Position numbers and translations under genes: made by a program. The notes under the pieces are model-generated. The model was given only the letters and a program-made list of their open reading frames with translations, had not been told where the DNA came from and did no database searches. DNA of 64,000 bases from Ktedonosporobacter rubrisoli. GTDB taxonomy: Bacteria > Chloroflexota > Ktedonobacteria > Ktedonobacterales > Ktedonobacteraceae. Shown here piece after piece: positions 61,973 to 64,000 of this stretch. Position 1 is the stretch's first letter, and each line of letters begins with the position of its first letter. The DNA lies in the NCBI RefSeq assembly GCF_004208415.1, contig NZ_CP035758.1, forward strand, positions 248,001 through 312,000, read 5' to 3'.

Positions 61973-62504
61973 ATCTTCTCCCCCGAGAGAGCTTATCAAC
62001 AAGTTGCCATCTCATAGAGTTATCTTCCTGACCACGATTCTGTCAGGCAGTTTAATGACAAAGAACAGTAGCAAGATGCCCTGCCACAGTTCTCTTTTTA
62101 CTATTCCTACCCACACCCAGTGGGGGTGGGTTTAGAGAAAGTATACGCTCTGCCTGTAGATATGTCAAGAGACTTTTAGGGAAGAGCCAAAGCTTTACAG
62201 TCCTCAAGAAAAGAGAGCGTTAAGGGCTCAAATCCGGCTCGATCGCGGCGCGGCGGGAAAAATGCTCTGGTAGAGGAGTGGAATCGGAGCCTGCATTTTA
62301 GAGGGATAGACCCATTCCTCCCTTTTGAGGTGGTTCGGCAAGGATACGAAGTTTGTAGGTGCGAAGGACGCTATCCTTGAAGAGTATGGATAGTACACAT
62401 TTTATGCTGGGCAAGCTAAAAGGCTCGGCTTGGCCAGTGATGACTCTGCCATCTCGGTGTAGCCGGGCCTGAGAGGTGCCATGAACAAACGAGCGAAGGA
62501 TCGC
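61973..62504 (-). other. intergenic region upstream of the copper ATPase
   Basis: 532 bases. The copper promoter/operator lies at 62110-62168. The rest, 62170-62504, shows no supported gene on either strand. Confidence 0.5.
62110..62168 (-). promoter_or_regulatory. copper-ATPase promoter with CsoR-like operator
   Basis: On the minus strand TTGACA (62168-62163) and TATACT (62145-62140) are 17 bases apart. About ten bases downstream the near-palindrome CCCACCCCC-ACT-GGGTGTGGG (62130-62110, one mismatched pair) overlaps or follows the start point. G/C-tract palindromes of this kind are bound by CsoR/RicR copper sensors; no such gene is in the window. Confidence 0.6.
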
Positions 62505-62981
62505 TCAAGGACGAAAGGCAACTCCACGCACAATCTGATTGACTGCTTGCAATCCTGCCTCCGTGCCATCATATGGATAGCCCACAAAGCTGAACAGCCC
62601 ACGCACTAAAAAAGGATGTTTTCGCTTGTAATATTTCAGAATTTCATACGTTTCCTCTGACGTAAGCAAGCGCTGCTGCGGCACATACCGTTTGAACCCG
62701 ATCTGTACCTCAACGGCCGGGTGAGCCTGAAGATTGCGGTACCAATCGCTAATGGTTCCATAGCCGGCCACGATGACGCTCTCTTGCGTCACCGGATCAT
62801 ATTTGACAACCTCAACCACCGTCTGTAGTCTGCGCCCACTTTTGCGCCCAATATGGGTGAACATCAAAAAGCGATGGCCAAGCAGCCAACCAAGGTGCCA
62901 GCGGTAGAGAAAAAGTGGCGACTTAAAAAACAATTTCAAGAGTCCGGTTGGCTTGCCTGGCCTGGTAAGTGCAGTATTCAT
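62505..62981 (-). CDS. DUF385 deazaflavin (F420)-type nitroreductase-like protein
   Basis: The 158-residue protein matches the split beta-barrel DUF385/Ddn family: FTHIGRKSGRRLQTVVEVVK, then VIVAGYGTISDWYRNLQAHP and VEVQIGFKRYVP. These are hallmarks of F420- (or flavin-) dependent oxidoreductases. AAAGGA seven bases before the ATG at 62981 favours it over the adjoining GTG. It is directly downstream of the flavin monooxygenase on the same strand and probably in one operon with it. Confidence 0.9.
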   Translation of the reverse strand: MNTALTRPGKPTGLLKLFFKSPLFLYRWHLGWLLGHRFLMFTHIGRKSGRRLQTVVEVVKYDPVTQESVIVAGYGTISDWYRNLQAHPAVEVQIGFKRYVPQQRLLTSEETYEILKYYKRKHPFLVRGLFSFVGYPYDGTEAGLQAVNQIVRGVAFRP

Positions 62982-63024
62982 CACAATTTCCTTTCTAGAT
63001 TTAGAATAAAGAGACTTAAGCGCT

Positions 63025-64000
63025 TCAGGATTTTACACGACATTTGCCTCCACGCTGTGAAGCAGCTTCCTCTTGCATAGTGCTCGGAACAGGCCCGCTT
63101 TCGGCCGGGAGCTCGACATATTCTGCGCCGAACTGGAGGTGCAAAAGCTTACGGAAGGCTCTTCTGAAGAGTATTCTCATCATGGTGTTTTGCATGAACA
63201 TGGCAAAGGAATTGCCAGGCAAAAAGAATTTGCTAATGAGGCGAGCATTCTTTTGTTGGGTCAGCACATGCGGTCGCATCTGCGCCTCATAGCGCTGGAA
63301 TGCTTCTTGATGGTCGGCACACTCGTGCAGGGCTCGGGCCAGCAAGTAGGCCCCTCCCATGGCCAGAGCCGCTCCTTGCATCGAAATGAAGGTAAGGCTG
63401 CCACAGGCATCGCCGATAAGAGCCACACGGCCTGCATGCCAGGCTGGCATCTCGATCTGAAAGACTGTATCCATGAATATACGCTCAGGCTCAGTGGCAT
63501 CTTTAAGCATCAGTTGAGTAACCCAGCCCACGCTTGCAAATCTCTCCTGTAAATGCGCTAGACGTTGCGCCCGCGGAATATGCTCATGCTTATCCGCCTG
63601 GTACATGAAAAACGTGACAATCTCTCCAGCCCGTTGCGTACAGTAGGCCGAGGCTAAGCGCCCGGGCTCAAGGTGCATCTTCCAGTTCAGGTCGATTCCA
63701 TAGCGATCGGTAAGTGGAAAGCAGGCAATATTGTAGCCAAGGTAGCGCGCAAACTGTTCCTCTGGACCAAAGACCAGAGAGCGCGTCTTAGAATGCACGC
63801 CGTCAGCACCGATCAGGAGATCAAAGGATTCTGTTGTGCCATCATTGAAGGTAACTGTGACGGATTCTGGACCTTGCGTCACCTGGGTAAGCGTGCAGCC
63901 AAAGCGCACCTCAACCTGATCCGGTAGTATTGAATACAATGTTTCCTCTAATGTTGAGCGCAACAAGGGCATATATTTCCCGCCCATTATCTCTTGCATC
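63025..64000 (-). CDS. FAD-dependent monooxygenase, cut by window end
   Basis: At least 324 residues are visible; the N-terminal FAD Rossmann motif lies beyond the window. DLLIGADGVHSKTR is the group A hydroxylase middle motif and VALIGDACGSLTFISMQGAA the GD box. A basic C-terminal tail (RFRKLLHLQF-type helix, then GGKCRVKS) follows. TetX- or PHBH-like function is likely; substrate unknown. The DUF385 gene follows 43 bases downstream. Confidence 0.88.
   Translation of the reverse strand, partial: MQEIMGGKYMPLLRSTLEETLYSILPDQVEVRFGCTLTQVTQGPESVTVTFNDGTTESFDLLIGADGVHSKTRSLVFGPEEQFARYLGYNIACFPLTDRYGIDLNWKMHLEPGRLASAYCTQRAGEIVTFFMYQADKHEHIPRAQRLAHLQERFASVGWVTQLMLKDATEPERIFMDTVFQIEMPAWHAGRVALIGDACGSLTFISMQGAALAMGGAYLLARALHECADHQEAFQRYEAQMRPHVLTQQKNARLISKFFLPGNSFAMFMQNTMMRILFRRAFRKLLHLQFGAEYVELPAESGPVPSTMQEEAASQRGGKCRVKS

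Noticed and set aside
1..64000. CRISPR array, tRNA or rRNA genes
   Set aside because: No regularly spaced repeats, tRNA cloverleaf landmarks or rRNA-like stretches were noticed; a tRNAscan-SE and CRISPR finder run would settle it.

Overview
The window looks like chromosomal DNA from a Ktedonobacter-like member of the Chloroflexota. This is inferred from gene content, since no rRNA or tRNA is present. The pointers are serine/threonine kinases fused to WD40-type C-termini, a roughly 1000-residue LAL/MalT-type LuxR regulator, many one-component regulators (PadR, HxlR, MarR, XRE/MmyB, RHH), YvaD-like and DUF4870-like membrane proteins, and moderate GC with frequent GTG and TTG starts. Most genes are short operons or single genes for detoxification, transport and regulation. 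I saw no prophage, conjugation genes or CRISPR array. The only mobile DNA is decayed transposase sequence near 51.5-52.5 kb.

Layout. 0-1.4 kb: end of an FAD monooxygenase plus an alpha/beta hydrolase. 1.6-6.4 kb (minus): one probable operon of a small membrane peptide, a MacB-type ABC ATPase and permease, a second small membrane peptide, and a NarL-type two-component system. 6.6-11 kb: an RHH regulator with a palindromic promoter, a VOC protein, a LuxR-tail pseudogene, an FAD monooxygenase and a class V aminotransferase-like enzyme. 11.3-19.4 kb: a K+-channel-like protein, an XRE-DUF4870 fusion, a HAD hydrolase, an Ldh-type oxidoreductase, DedA, an APH-like kinase (the last two apparently with non-standard start codons), and a ClpN / degenerate FtsH-type AAA / zinc-ribbon protein. 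19.7-24.6 kb: a P450 / two PadR-tail proteins / MFS operon, a heme oxygenase, and a PadR repressor with twin operators.

24.6-34.3 kb: a YvaD-like membrane protein behind a repressible promoter, a zinc-ribbon protein with ribosomal protein S21, a tandem HxlR regulator divergent from a hydrolase, adenosine deaminase, tautomerase, PrxQ-like peroxiredoxin, GNAT, a zinc-ribbon membrane protein and YbaK. 34.34-34.59 kb: a self-contained minus-strand transcription unit with a consensus promoter, paired 5' and 3' ends, a 20-codon ORF behind a strong Shine-Dalgarno and a terminator hairpin. It belongs to no neighbouring gene and is the best candidate here for something undescribed. 34.7-43.5 kb: methyltransferase, MarR, RidA, DinB, SDR with divergent MmyB-type regulator, a membrane protein, a CPBP protease and an amino-acid permease. 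43.7-50.4 kb: three tandem kinase/WD40 proteins, the middle one a pseudokinase. 50.7-64 kb: isochorismatase-like hydrolase, YwbE, transposase remnants, an OtrA/TetM-like GTPase, a LAL regulator with a TPR protein, GcvH, a CPH-type copper ATPase behind a likely copper operator, a DUF385 oxidoreductase and the body of another FAD monooxygenase.

Start codons were chosen from visible Shine-Dalgarno sequences, so several genes begin inside the longest open frame. All family names come from reading motifs by eye; no database search was run.
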